Assembly (NCBI GenBank): GCA_013042915.1
Contig: JABDPF010000078.1
Coordinates: 1 to 46,831, forward strand
DNA from: Lysobacterales bacterium
GTDB taxonomy: Bacteria; Pseudomonadota; Gammaproteobacteria; Xanthomonadales; SZUA-36
Direction of reading: 5' to 3'
DNA length: 46,831 nucleotides
The notes beneath the pieces are model-generated. The model did no database searches, had not been told where the DNA came from, and was given only the letters and a program-made list of their open reading frames with translations. Shown here one piece after another: positions 34,223 to 42,788 of this stretch (its first letter is position 1; each line of letters opens with the position of its first letter). The translations under genes were made by a program, and so were the position numbers.

Positions 34223-34307
34223 GTCCTGTTCCTACGCCGGCATTAACCGGATCAGGTTCAAAGGGTTCCTGTCGAGCAGGTCTCAGGCGTTTAGCCACCC
34301 CCAGGGA
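34223..34307 (-). promoter_or_regulatory. TPP riboswitch (THI element)
   Basis: The minus strand carries the conserved thi-box blocks in order: GGGGGTGGC...CTGAGA, then ACCC-TTTGAACCTGATC, then GGTTAATGCCGGCGTAGGAA, closed by CCTG/CAGG ends. Thiamine pyrophosphate binding would switch the operon off. TATAAC (34312-34317) is a suitable -10 box, starting the RNA right at the aptamer. It controls the receptor, YkoF-like protein, transporter and kinase. Confidence 0.95.
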
Positions 34308-34348
34308 ATGCGTTATATTGTAGCTTAATCTCTTCCTGATTGAAGCCC

Positions 34349-35791
34349 ATGCGCGACACGATTCGAACGCTGGAACAGCGTTCACGAAAACTTGACCCCG
34401 GCGCCGAACAACGGCGGCGCCTGATGGACCAGGCTTCACAGTACGCGGATGCATTCCTGCAGCGCCTTCCACGGCTCAAAACCTACGTGGCGGACGAGGG
34501 CGGACACGGCGCCTGCTTCGGCAGCTTCGACGAGGAACCCTCGGATTTCGGCGAGCTGCTCGAAGAATACGGGCGCGAGGTCGATACGACCGGCATCCTG
34601 CCCTCCTCGGGCGGACAGATGGGGTACATCCCGGGCGGCGGACTGTTTCCTTCCGCGCTGGGTGATTTCCTGGCCGCGGTGAGCAATCGTTACTCGGGCG
34701 TTGCTTTCGCCGGGCCGGGCGCGGCCAGGATGGAGGCCTCGATACTGCGCTGGATGTGTCAACTGGTCGGCTACCCGGAAACCGCGGCCGGAGACTTGAC
34801 TTCCGGTGGCAGCCTGGCAACCCTGTCCGCCCTGGTCGCCGCCCGTGATGCGTCCGGGATAGAGCCCGCAGATATCTCCCGAACCTGCATTTACCATACG
34901 CGCCAGGTCCATCACTGCATCGACACCGCCCTGCACGTGGCCGGCCTGGGCTCGGTGCAGCACCGCTACGTTCCGATGGACGATCGCTTCCGGATGAAAC
35001 CGGATGCCCTGCGCGAAGCAGTTGAGTCCGACCGGCGGCAGGGCCTCTCGCCCTGGCTCGTGCTGGCTTCGGCCGGCACGACGGATACGGGGGCCATCGA
35101 CCCGATCGGGGCAGTGGCCGATGTCTGCCAGGCGCACGGCCTGTGGTTCCACCTCGACGCTGCCTACGGAGGCTTTTTCAGGCTCTCCGAGGAAGTGCGA
35201 GACCGATTGGAGGGAATGTCCCGGGCCGACTCCATCGTGATGGATCCGCACAAGGGGCTGGGCTTGCCATACGGCACGGGGGCGGTGCTGGTGCGCAGAG
35301 GCGGACAGCTGGCGCAGTCGTTTCGCTATTACGCCGACTACATGCAGGACGCCATCGATGCGCAGCGTGATGAGCAGGAACCGTATTCGCCCGCCGACCA
35401 CTCGCCGGAACTGACCAGGCACTTCCGGGGGCCACGGTTGTGGTTTCCACTTAAGTTGTTCGGGTTGGAACCGTTTCGGGCCTCATTGTCGGAAAAAATC
35501 TGGCTGGCGCGTTATTTCCACCACGAACTCGCTCGATCGGAAGGGTTCGAGGTCGGCCCGGAGCCGGATCTGTCAATCGTGACCTTTCGCTACTGCCCCA
35601 CCGGGGGAGACCAGGAGGAGACCAACCGCCGGTTGCTTCAGGCCGTGCACGACGACGGCCGGGTATTCATCACGTCCACGCGAATCAACGGTCGATTCAC
35701 GCTGCGACTGGCCGTCCTCAATTTCCGCACGCACCTCGAGCAGGTCGATTACCTGCTCGATTTCCTCAGGCACAGAGCCCCGACCATCTGA
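34349..35791 (+). CDS. PLP-dependent group II amino acid decarboxylase family protein
   Basis: A 480-residue enzyme of the aromatic-L-amino-acid/glutamate decarboxylase fold. The PLP-binding K302 is in VMDPHKGLGLPYGTG, and the Asp that contacts the pyridine ring is in WFHLDAAYGG. TSGGSLATLSALVAAR binds the phosphate. The substrate cannot be told: candidates are an aromatic amino acid, Glu or Asp, or a non-decarboxylase lyase activity. The gene diverges from the thiamine operon across about 40 bp before the aptamer, and the promoters must overlap. PLP and TPP are unrelated cofactors, so I infer no functional link. There is no strong ribosome site at ATG 34349. Confidence 0.88.
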   Translation: MRDTIRTLEQRSRKLDPGAEQRRRLMDQASQYADAFLQRLPRLKTYVADEGGHGACFGSFDEEPSDFGELLEEYGREVDTTGILPSSGGQMGYIPGGGLFPSALGDFLAAVSNRYSGVAFAGPGAARMEASILRWMCQLVGYPETAAGDLTSGGSLATLSALVAARDASGIEPADISRTCIYHTRQVHHCIDTALHVAGLGSVQHRYVPMDDRFRMKPDALREAVESDRRQGLSPWLVLASAGTTDTGAIDPIGAVADVCQAHGLWFHLDAAYGGFFRLSEEVRDRLEGMSRADSIVMDPHKGLGLPYGTGAVLVRRGGQLAQSFRYYADYMQDAIDAQRDEQEPYSPADHSPELTRHFRGPRLWFPLKLFGLEPFRASLSEKIWLARYFHHELARSEGFEVGPEPDLSIVTFRYCPTGGDQEETNRRLLQAVHDDGRVFITSTRINGRFTLRLAVLNFRTHLEQVDYLLDFLRHRAPTI

Positions 35792-35861
35792 ACCGACGAC
35801 CCTCCCGGAGTGCATTGACGTACGCCAGGCCCGCAGAAAAAACGCTTCCGGGACGATGGCC

Positions 35862-36302
35862 TTACTTCAACTTGAGCTGCGTGCTTTTCTTGTTGCCCAT
35901 GAATTTGGTGATGTCTTTTACCGCACCGTCGAACCGATTTTTCATGCGGCTGTATTCCGAGTAGTTATTTGCCCGCGACCGCAGATAGACCAACTCCTGG
36001 GTGTCCAGGTCAACGATCATCGATACCATGACGCCCGGATTTTCCTTGAAAAACGCTTGCAGGGCCTTCTTCTCCTTGCCTCGAAGGCTGACGACTTCTC
36101 CGTCCGCGAGACGCGCCTCTTCCCTCGGTTTGAAGGTCGACACGCTGGACACGTTGTACAGCGTGTCGCGGTAGGTCATGGTCTTGTCGATGTTGTACAC
36201 CTTGGTGCCGCCGCAACCGGCCAGCAAGGCCATGGCGAGGAAAAGAACACAGGTGACGAGCGCCTGGCTGAACTTGAAAAAATGCCGATTCGTTTCTTGC
36301 AC
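35862..36302 (-). CDS. Lipoprotein of unknown function
   Basis: A 146-residue protein with an N-terminal signal and lipobox (LLAGC, lipidated C30), so it is anchored to the outer or inner membrane facing the periplasm. The mature part (TKVYNIDKTMTYRDTLYNVSSVSTFKPREEARLADGEVVSL...) contains a short beta-rich region and then a charged helical end. I do not recognise the family. It is a lone gene between the decarboxylase (convergent) and a divergent membrane protein. The preceding 70 bp to the decarboxylase hold no clear terminator. Confidence 0.8.
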   Translation of the reverse strand: MQETNRHFFKFSQALVTCVLFLAMALLAGCGGTKVYNIDKTMTYRDTLYNVSSVSTFKPREEARLADGEVVSLRGKEKKALQAFFKENPGVMVSMIVDLDTQELVYLRSRANNYSEYSRMKNRFDGAVKDITKFMGNKKSTQLKLK

Positions 36303-36491
36303 GTTGAATGTCCTCCGGTGATTTCGCGCTCACTCTAGCAAATTCCCCCGCAGACCGTCACCCGAACCTGGCGCAGGGGCGGCGGGTCGCCCGCGGCTCC
36401 TCCGAGCTTCGCGTTGCATGCAAGGGTCACCGATACTAAAGTCGGACCTCACGACAACAAGCTTCAGGCAAAGCGGAACGGACGCGACTTC

Positions 36492-36746
36492 ATGGCATAT
36501 CAATTCCACGACCTTGTCGGCAACCTCGGCGTTGCCTGTATCCTGGCGACATACCTCCTGGTGCAACTGCGCAAACTCGATGCAACGGGAATGCCCTACC
36601 TGTTGGCGAATGGCCTGGGCGCCGTCTTCATCCTTTACTCGCTGGGGTTCGACTTCAATCTGTCGGCCTTCATCATCGAGGTCGTGTGGCTGATGATCAG
36701 CCTGTTGGGGTTGCTCAGGATTTTCCTCGAACGGCGTGTTCGTTAA
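36492..36746 (+). CDS. CBU_0592-type small membrane protein
   Basis: An 84-residue protein with three membrane segments (about residues 8-26, 34-52, 57-76). Phrases such as DLVGNLGVACILATYLLVQL, LLANGLGAVFILYSLGFDFNLSAFIIEVVWLMISLLGL are those of the CBU_0592-like domain, of unknown function. I take the ATG at 36492 as the family start; a longer frame exists. It ends 9 bp before a radical SAM gene in the same direction, so the two may share a transcript. Confidence 0.82.
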   Translation: MAYQFHDLVGNLGVACILATYLLVQLRKLDATGMPYLLANGLGAVFILYSLGFDFNLSAFIIEVVWLMISLLGLLRIFLERRVR

Positions 36747-36755
36747 GATGCACTC

Positions 36756-37850
36756 ATGTCGCGATTGAACCGCTATCTCGAGGACCCTGACCTGGGACGC
36801 ATGTACCAACTGGTGCGAGCCGCCGGCGCGGTTCGACCAATCTCGCTGGACCTGACGTCAAAGTGCAACCTGCGCTGCACCGGCTGCTATTACTATGCCG
36901 AAGGCATGGACCAGGTCGATCACCGCCGCGACGACGACGCGTTCGACTTGTTGATCGAATCCGAAAAAGCGCGCGGAACGAATTTCGTTACGGTGGTGGG
37001 TGGAGAACCGGCGCTGGAGCCGGGCCGGCTGCGCAAGCTCTATCGCCATTTCAAGATGAACGTTGCCACCAACGGCTTGATTCCGATTCCTCGCGAGGGG
37101 CTGGAAAACATGCCGATGGGCATCGCCGTGTGGGGCAGCCGCGAGACCGATGCTCGGCTTCGAGGCCAGCCGGGAAAAGACCTGTTATCCACTGCGCTGG
37201 AAAATTACCGCGGGGATCCACGGGCATTTTTCTACTACACCGTGGCGCCCGGTCATGCACACGAAATCGAAGACGTCGTCGGGCAGATCGTGGAGAACGG
37301 CAACAAGGTGCTGTTCAACTACTACAGCGACGTGTCCGAACGGGGCGGTGAACTCGGCTACGAACAGGGCTTCGGCGCCGTTCGCCGCGAAGTAGATCGC
37401 ATGATCGATCGCTACCCGGACATGATGTACACCACGCCTTACTTGAACCGGGTGACGACCCGCGGTGAATTGATGGGGCAACGCTGGGGTTACGATGTTT
37501 GCACCAACCTCACCGTCGACAATGAAATCAACACGCACCGCCGACAGACCGGCAAACCCTACAACCCGCATTTCCGCGCGATCAATGCGGATTTCAAGAC
37601 CACCCGGCGATGCTGTACCGGCTCGACCCGGGATTGCGCGTCGTGTTTCGATACCTGGGAGCATTTCTCCTGGATCATGATCAACATGCGCAAGCACTTG
37701 GGCAACCGCAGGGAGTTCACCGACTGGCTCTCGACCATGTTCGCCTTTTACGTGGTCAATCGCCTGGTCGACCCGGGCGAGGGTCACGAGCTACTGGCCC
37801 GGGTCCAGGCTCGATGGTCCGGCGGTGCGCCGCGGCAGCGAACCGCCTGA
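36756..37850 (+). CDS. Radical SAM enzyme of unknown function
   Basis: A 364-residue protein with the radical SAM cluster motif C37-x3-C41-x2-C44 (CNLRCTGCYYY) and the SAM-contacting GGEP (82-85). A second group of cysteines lies near the C-terminus: C249, C286, C287, C294 and C297 (RRCCTGSTRDCASC). This could bind an auxiliary iron-sulfur cluster, although the spacing is not the standard SPASM pattern. The product is not predictable: peptide modification, tRNA or lipid chemistry are all open. Its only operon partner is the small membrane protein 9 bp upstream. No precursor-peptide gene or carrier is visible nearby. Confidence 0.85.
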   Translation: MSRLNRYLEDPDLGRMYQLVRAAGAVRPISLDLTSKCNLRCTGCYYYAEGMDQVDHRRDDDAFDLLIESEKARGTNFVTVVGGEPALEPGRLRKLYRHFKMNVATNGLIPIPREGLENMPMGIAVWGSRETDARLRGQPGKDLLSTALENYRGDPRAFFYYTVAPGHAHEIEDVVGQIVENGNKVLFNYYSDVSERGGELGYEQGFGAVRREVDRMIDRYPDMMYTTPYLNRVTTRGELMGQRWGYDVCTNLTVDNEINTHRRQTGKPYNPHFRAINADFKTTRRCCTGSTRDCASCFDTWEHFSWIMINMRKHLGNRREFTDWLSTMFAFYVVNRLVDPGEGHELLARVQARWSGGAPRQRTA

Positions 37851-37892
37851 TTTACGCGGCCCGTTCGGACTTCGGGCGAGCGCACTTCAAAA

Positions 37893-38072
37893 TCACCCCA
37901 TCCAAAAACCCTTCCTGTGAGACACCCCCAGGACCTTGCGGCAGAAACCACAGGCGTAAATGAAACGTACGCCGAGGTTGGTCTTCGTCTTGACGGCGTG
38001 AATGGAACCCAGGGTCTTCTCGCAGTGCGGGCACACGACAGACTCGTTCTGACATTCTTTCACATTAATCAT
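37893..38072 (-). CDS. Zinc-ribbon microprotein
   Basis: A 59-residue protein with two CxxC pairs (C14/C17 in VCPHCEKT and C41/C44 in ACGFCRKVLG) spaced as in a zinc ribbon. The ends are basic. The ATG at 38072 has AGGAG six bases upstream, while the longer open frame (to 38309) has no support. It may act as a small RNA- or protein-binding factor, but I recognise no named family. It is convergent with the radical SAM gene. Confidence 0.75.
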   Translation of the reverse strand: MINVKECQNESVVCPHCEKTLGSIHAVKTKTNLGVRFIYACGFCRKVLGVSHRKGFWMG

Positions 38073-38266
38073 GGAGGTCTCCTCACGTGTAATCTGCAGA
38101 TAATACGTCCGGGCCAATCGATCTATTCCCAATTCAGTGACCGGCCCAGGCCCGGCCTGGCTGAACGCGGTGAGCCGGCCCGGGCACGCACCGTTATGCC
38201 GGAGTGAAGCCAGCCAGGCGAATGGTCTAGAATAAAATGGGACCGAATGTCGACGAAGGCATGCCA

Positions 38267-38713
38267 ATGAAACGACCCGCATTGTCCTTGGTGTTACTGC
38301 TCGCAGCACTGCTTTCCAGCTGCGTCGCTACCCGCTATGCGCCCACCCCCCAGGAAATGGACTCTGCCCTGAAGAACATCACCGGCCAGAATGGCCAGGC
38401 GTGTATTCGACAGCGCGACATTGCCGGATTCGGCACGCTCAGCGACAGCGTGGTCAGCGTGAGCGATAAATTTCGAGGCCATTTTTTGCTGGTCACCCGA
38501 CTGCGCTGCCCGGGCCTGGAGACATCACGCGCTGCGCTGTTCGAAGGCTCCTTTACCGAGTTCTGTGGGCGCAGAGATTTCGTCAATACCCGCGAGGGTC
38601 GCTGCCCGATTCAGAGTATCTTCGAATTCGAAACGCGCGCTGAGGCATCGGCGGCCCACGACAGGGCCGAGGAAAGCATTCGACTCGCGCGAGACGCTGA
38701 AAACGCACCATAG
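38267..38713 (+). CDS. Lipoprotein resembling DUF6491
   Basis: A 148-residue protein with signal peptide and lipobox (LLSSC, C19). The mature domain has the pattern ACIRQRDIAGFGTLSDSVVSVSD...FLLVTRLRCPGLETSRAALF and two further cysteines (CGRRDF, CPIQSI). This resembles small periplasmic lipoproteins of the DUF6491 type seen in related gammaproteobacteria; function is unknown. The ATG at 38267 has AAGG seven bases upstream. It is followed by the OYE-family gene on the same strand, which has its own -10 box. Confidence 0.75.
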   Translation: MKRPALSLVLLLAALLSSCVATRYAPTPQEMDSALKNITGQNGQACIRQRDIAGFGTLSDSVVSVSDKFRGHFLLVTRLRCPGLETSRAALFEGSFTEFCGRRDFVNTREGRCPIQSIFEFETRAEASAAHDRAEESIRLARDAENAP

Positions 38714-38755
38714 CTCACCGGTCCGTTCCATGGCCCCGCGTTGCCGTAATGGGCA

Positions 38756-38761
38756 TATAAT
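38756..38761 (+). promoter_or_regulatory. -10 box of the OYE-family gene
   Basis: A perfect TATAAT ends six bases before the ATG at 38768, with no ribosome site between. Transcription would begin at or next to the start codon, giving a leaderless mRNA. No good -35 box is seen. Confidence 0.5.
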
Positions 38762-38767
38762 CTTCGC

Positions 38768-40060
38768 ATGAAAAAGCAGCCTGCACTCGCCTCACCGATC
38801 ACCCTGCCCTGCGGGGCGGTCCTGCCCAACCGAATCGCAAAGGCGGCCATGACCGAAGGCCTCGCCACGATGAACGGCGTGCCAACCCCCGAGCTCGAAC
38901 GCCTGTACGGCCTGTGGAGCGACGGCGGCGCCGGCATGTTGCTGAGCGGCAACATACAGATTGACCGGGATCACCTGGAACAACCCGGCAACGTGATCAT
39001 CGACAGCGAACCCGGCGAGGATATGGCACAAGCCCTGGCCAGCTGGGCACGCACCGCGACGCGCGGCGGCAACCACTTCTGGGCGCAAATCAGCCACGCG
39101 GGGCGGCAAACACCCAAGAACGTGAACCCGCATCCCAAGGCACCCTCCGCGGTGCCGCTGGAACTGCCGGGCGGCCGCTTTGGTGAACCGGTCGAACTGT
39201 CGGAGTTCGAGATCCACGACATCATCCGGCGCTTCGGCATCGCCGCCACTGCATGCAAAAAAGCCGGTTTTACCGGTGTGCAGATCCACAGCGCGCACGG
39301 CTATCTCCTGTCGCAATTTCTCAGCCCCAGGGCCAACAAGCGCACGGACCGTTACGGCGGCAAGCTGCGCCATCGAGCTCGAGTGCTGCTGGACGTGCTT
39401 AAAACCATCCGGGAGGCCGTCGGACCCGACTATCCGGTGGCGGTCAAACTCAACAGCGCGGATTTTCTGAAGGGCGGATTCGCCTTCGAGGACAGCCTGC
39501 AGGTTGCGCAGTGGCTCGAACAAGGCGGGATCGACCTGATCGAGATTTCGGGCGGCACTTACGAGCAGCCCAAGCTGGTCGGCATCGAGGGACTGGAGGA
39601 GGAGGAAGCGCAGGAGGTCAAGGCCTCCACTCGGATGCGCGAGGCGTACTTCGTCGATTTCGCGATCGCGATGCAGGAACAGGTCTCGGTGCCGCTGATG
39701 GTCACCGGCGGCTTTCGCCAGCGCTCGGTCATCGAGGAAGCCGTCAAGAGCGGCGCAGCGGACGTTATCGGACTCGGCAGGCCGATGTGCGTGGACACCG
39801 ACGCACCACGCCAGTTGCTCTCGGGCACCTCGTCGCTGGAGCGCTACGAAGACCGGCTCAAGGGTCTTCCCGGCTGGCTCTCCTTCCTTCACCAGATCGC
39901 CCCGGTGCGCGTAATGGCCGCATTCAGCACCATGTACTGGTTTTATGCTCAGCTAGACGAACTGGCGCGCAACGGCAAGCCGCGCCCATCGATGAGCGTA
40001 CTGGGCGCGAGCCATCGCATCTTGCGACGCCATGCACGGCTGCTCAAATCACGGGGTTGA
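38768..40060 (+). CDS. Old yellow enzyme family NADH:flavin oxidoreductase
   Basis: A 430-residue FMN-dependent TIM-barrel enzyme. Family signatures include LPNRIAKAAMTEGLA, WAQISHAGRQ, TGVQIHSAHGYLLSQFLSPRANKRTDRYGG and the C-terminal phosphate-binding GGFRQRSVIEEAVKSGAADVIGLGRPM. Members reduce activated C=C bonds with NAD(P)H, often enones or unsaturated lipids. It lacks the extra iron-sulfur and second flavin domains of 2,4-dienoyl-CoA reductases. The last 60 residues (FYAQLDELARNGKPRP...) form a helical extension. The substrate is unknown. Confidence 0.92.
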   Translation: MKKQPALASPITLPCGAVLPNRIAKAAMTEGLATMNGVPTPELERLYGLWSDGGAGMLLSGNIQIDRDHLEQPGNVIIDSEPGEDMAQALASWARTATRGGNHFWAQISHAGRQTPKNVNPHPKAPSAVPLELPGGRFGEPVELSEFEIHDIIRRFGIAATACKKAGFTGVQIHSAHGYLLSQFLSPRANKRTDRYGGKLRHRARVLLDVLKTIREAVGPDYPVAVKLNSADFLKGGFAFEDSLQVAQWLEQGGIDLIEISGGTYEQPKLVGIEGLEEEEAQEVKASTRMREAYFVDFAIAMQEQVSVPLMVTGGFRQRSVIEEAVKSGAADVIGLGRPMCVDTDAPRQLLSGTSSLERYEDRLKGLPGWLSFLHQIAPVRVMAAFSTMYWFYAQLDELARNGKPRPSMSVLGASHRILRRHARLLKSRG

Positions 40061-40250
40061 GCATCGACATTGCGTGTCCTTCGCTTGACCTGGCTCCTCA
40101 TTACCCGCCGGTGCAGTTGATTCTTGGGCTATGCGGAAGGACAATCGACTTCCGAACGGGTTGTAATGAAATCCGTTCCGGCATCGCCCCGCACCGGCTT
40201 GCGAGGCCACCACGATCATCCTGATCCCCGAGCTACAGGCAGGCATCACC

Positions 40251-41330
40251 ATGGCTGAGAAGACGCTTAGCACCATTTCCTGGCAGGATTTTCAGACCCT
40301 GTCCTTACCCGACAAAGGCCCCTATTTCCAGGCCCCGCCACACCATACCCTGATCGCCCAGCAGTTCTCGCGCGAGGATATCGAGGCGCTGTGCGAACTG
40401 GCCACCCGGGTCAAGCGCATCAACAAGCGGCGCGAGGGCGCCAACTACCTGAAAACCCTGCTGTCGGACAAGCGCGCCATGCTGTATTTCGCGCAGCCCT
40501 CGTCGCGAACCTACCTGTCCCACAACGCCGCCTGCCAGATTCTCGGCCTGGACACGATGGACGTGCGGGATTCAAAAACTTCGAGCGAGGTGAAGGGAGA
40601 ATCGCCGGAAGACACCGTTCGCACCTTCAGTTCCTACGTCGACATGATCATCATGCGGCATCCGGTCGGTGGGTTCGCCGAGCGCGTTGCCTGGATGATG
40701 GCCCAGACCCCGCGCCCCATACCGATCCTCAACGCCGGCTCGGGCGCTGACCAGCATCCGACACAGGCCCTGCTGGATGTGTACACCTTGCTCCGCAGTT
40801 TCGAGAAGATTGGCGGGATCGACGGCAAGAGCGTCGTTTTTGTCGGCGACCTGGCTCGCGGGCGCACGGTGCGTTCACTGGCCTGGCTGCTGAGCCTGTT
40901 CAACGGGGTCAAACTGTACTTCGTCGCCCCGGAGCAGTTGCAAATCGGCCAGGACATCCTCGAGCTGCTGGATGCCGCCGGCACGCATTACGAATTGACC
41001 CAGGATTTTGAATCCACCATGCCCGAAGCGGACGCGATCTACATGACGCGCATCCAGGACGAGTGGGACAGCGAGGGCGCGACCACCACCGATTCCTCCG
41101 ATTTCCACATCGGCGCCGAGCACATGGACATCCTCAAACCCACCTGTGCCATCCTGCACCCGCTACCCCGCCGCCAGGAGGTCAGCACCGACATCGACAA
41201 CGACTCCCGCGCGATGTACTGGCGCCAGATGCGCAACGGCATGTGGATCCGCGCCGCGCTGATATTGAGGACCTTTCACCGCGAGGAAGAGGTTCATCGC
41301 TACTACGACGCCTACACGCCTCCGGGCTAG
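40251..41330 (+). CDS. pyrB: Aspartate carbamoyltransferase catalytic chain
   Basis: A 359-residue enzyme making carbamoyl-aspartate from carbamoyl phosphate and Asp, the first committed pyrimidine step. Carbamoyl phosphate contacts are in PSSRTYLS (in place of STRTR), SEVKGES and MRHP. Further matches to E. coli PyrB are LNAGSGADQHPTQALLDVYT, VFVGDLARGRTVRSLAWLL and HPLPRRQEVSTDID. It has about 30 extra N-terminal residues and an insert near residue 275 relative to E. coli (311). No pyrI, pyrC or pyrR is adjacent, so its regulation must differ from the E. coli pyrBI operon. The 190-bp gap before it holds no clear promoter. Confidence 0.93.
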   Translation: MAEKTLSTISWQDFQTLSLPDKGPYFQAPPHHTLIAQQFSREDIEALCELATRVKRINKRREGANYLKTLLSDKRAMLYFAQPSSRTYLSHNAACQILGLDTMDVRDSKTSSEVKGESPEDTVRTFSSYVDMIIMRHPVGGFAERVAWMMAQTPRPIPILNAGSGADQHPTQALLDVYTLLRSFEKIGGIDGKSVVFVGDLARGRTVRSLAWLLSLFNGVKLYFVAPEQLQIGQDILELLDAAGTHYELTQDFESTMPEADAIYMTRIQDEWDSEGATTTDSSDFHIGAEHMDILKPTCAILHPLPRRQEVSTDIDNDSRAMYWRQMRNGMWIRAALILRTFHREEEVHRYYDAYTPPG

Positions 41331-41337
41331 GTCGTCG

Positions 41338-41367
41338 TGGCGGGAGCGATTTGCACCGTTCCCGCCA
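41338..41367. terminator. Hairpin between convergent pyrB and transporter genes
   Basis: TGGCGGGA (41338-41345) pairs with TCCCGCCA (41360-41367) around a 14-base loop. There is no T run on either strand, so it is at best a weak or Rho-assisted end. Confidence 0.5.
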
Positions 41368-41375
41368 ACACGACC

Positions 41376-42665
41376 TTACTCGTCCCGCTCCTGGAATTCG
41401 CCGGCTACCCGTCCAAATATGTGCAGCGCCACGATACCGAGAACGGTGTGCACGCCAAGCACGTACCACACGTACTCGGGGTGACTCATGTTTTCGAAGT
41501 AACCGTATAGCGATGTATAGGTCACACCGCTGAAGGCCGCGCCGATCATCACGGACAGGAAGTTCATGCCCATGTACATGCCGGCCTTTTCCTTCGGGGC
41601 GATCCAGGTGATGTATTCCTGGATACGGGGCGACGAGGCCATCTCACCGATCGCGAACACCATGATGCCGAGGAAGATGACGGCCGGCGTCGAGATGTTC
41701 GCGAAGCCGATGATCGCAAATCCAACCGCGATCAACAGCAACCCCATCAGGAACACCGGCATCGCGCGGAAACGCTGTGACACGGTGGAAACGAACACCT
41801 GCAGCACCATGATGATCCAACCGGTATGGGATATGGTCTCACCCAGGATTCGGCGGGTTCCGTCCTCGTCCACTTGCGAGAAGAAGCCTGCAACGCCGGT
41901 GCCCAGCACCGCGGCCATGCTCTCGTAAAGCCGCGCCGTATCGATGTTTCCGTCCACGTAGACCGCGCACAGGTTGAAGAAACACCAGAACGGAAGCCAG
42001 AAAAAGAAACCGAGAATCACCAGCAGGCTGGTCAGTTTCATGTCTCGAAGGGCCGTAACGATGTCGCGGAACTTTTCTGACAACGGGGTGGCCTCCAGAT
42101 CCCGCTCGGGCTCCTCGTAGAAGAAAATCGTGATCAGCAGCATCACCACAACCGCTACCGCGGCCGCCATGAAAGCGAGGTCCCAGGAGATCGCACGCAA
42201 CTTGCCCAACACGATCGGCCCGAACGATCCGCCGATGTTGACCATCGCGTAAAAAATACCGAACCCCAGTGTTTTGTTGGTCCGATCGGTGACCGCGCGC
42301 ACCGTGGCCGCGATCAATGGCTTGAATATCCCAGCGGCCAGGCCAATCGACAGCATGGTCAGCACGATGCCCGAGAACGACTTGGTATAGATCAGCAGCA
42401 GGATCGTGGGCAGGTACGCCAGGTACGAGACGATCAGCACCTTCTTGAAACCGTATCGGTCGGCGAACGTTCCGGAAATGACGGGAATGCCGTAAGAAAG
42501 CAGCAGGAAAATGCTCTGCACGACGCCGAGCTGGGCCCGCGAATAGCCCAGGGACGCCATGTAAATGCCAAAGCCGAAGTAAATCCCGTAGTAGGCAAAA
42601 CGCTCGAGGACCTCGATGCTGTTGGCTACCCAGAAAACGCGCGGAAACGGGGATCTGTGTTCCAT
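41376..42665 (-). CDS. POT-like MFS transporter
   Basis: A 429-residue membrane protein with about twelve helices and an enlarged loop between helices 6 and 7 (EEPERDLEATPLSEKFRDIV). The N-terminal EVLERFAYYGIYFGFGIYMA recalls the ERFxYYG signature of proton-dependent oligopeptide transporters, and GTFADRYGFKKV is the MFS loop 2-3 motif. Peptide uptake is the best guess, but the rest of the POT signatures are weak, so another MFS subgroup is possible. The ATG at 42665 fits the family start. It is divergent from the acyltransferase gene. Confidence 0.82.
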   Translation of the reverse strand: MEHRSPFPRVFWVANSIEVLERFAYYGIYFGFGIYMASLGYSRAQLGVVQSIFLLLSYGIPVISGTFADRYGFKKVLIVSYLAYLPTILLLIYTKSFSGIVLTMLSIGLAAGIFKPLIAATVRAVTDRTNKTLGFGIFYAMVNIGGSFGPIVLGKLRAISWDLAFMAAAVAVVVMLLITIFFYEEPERDLEATPLSEKFRDIVTALRDMKLTSLLVILGFFFWLPFWCFFNLCAVYVDGNIDTARLYESMAAVLGTGVAGFFSQVDEDGTRRILGETISHTGWIIMVLQVFVSTVSQRFRAMPVFLMGLLLIAVGFAIIGFANISTPAVIFLGIMVFAIGEMASSPRIQEYITWIAPKEKAGMYMGMNFLSVMIGAAFSGVTYTSLYGYFENMSHPEYVWYVLGVHTVLGIVALHIFGRVAGEFQERDE

Positions 42666-42776
42666 TTTTATTCTCGCTGCGAAGGGGGACCCGCGCATTA
42701 TAAACCGGTGCCTTCACCTGCCTCTCGGTGATAGATCAAGTCCCCGTCAACAAGCCCTTGCAGACGGTAAAGCGCG

Positions 42777-42782
42777 TACAAT
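42777..42782 (+). promoter_or_regulatory. -10 box of the acyltransferase gene
   Basis: TACAAT ends six bases before the ATG at 42789, and no ribosome site lies between. This again predicts a leaderless transcript. The -35 region is poor. Confidence 0.45.
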
Positions 42783-42788
42783 CACCGG

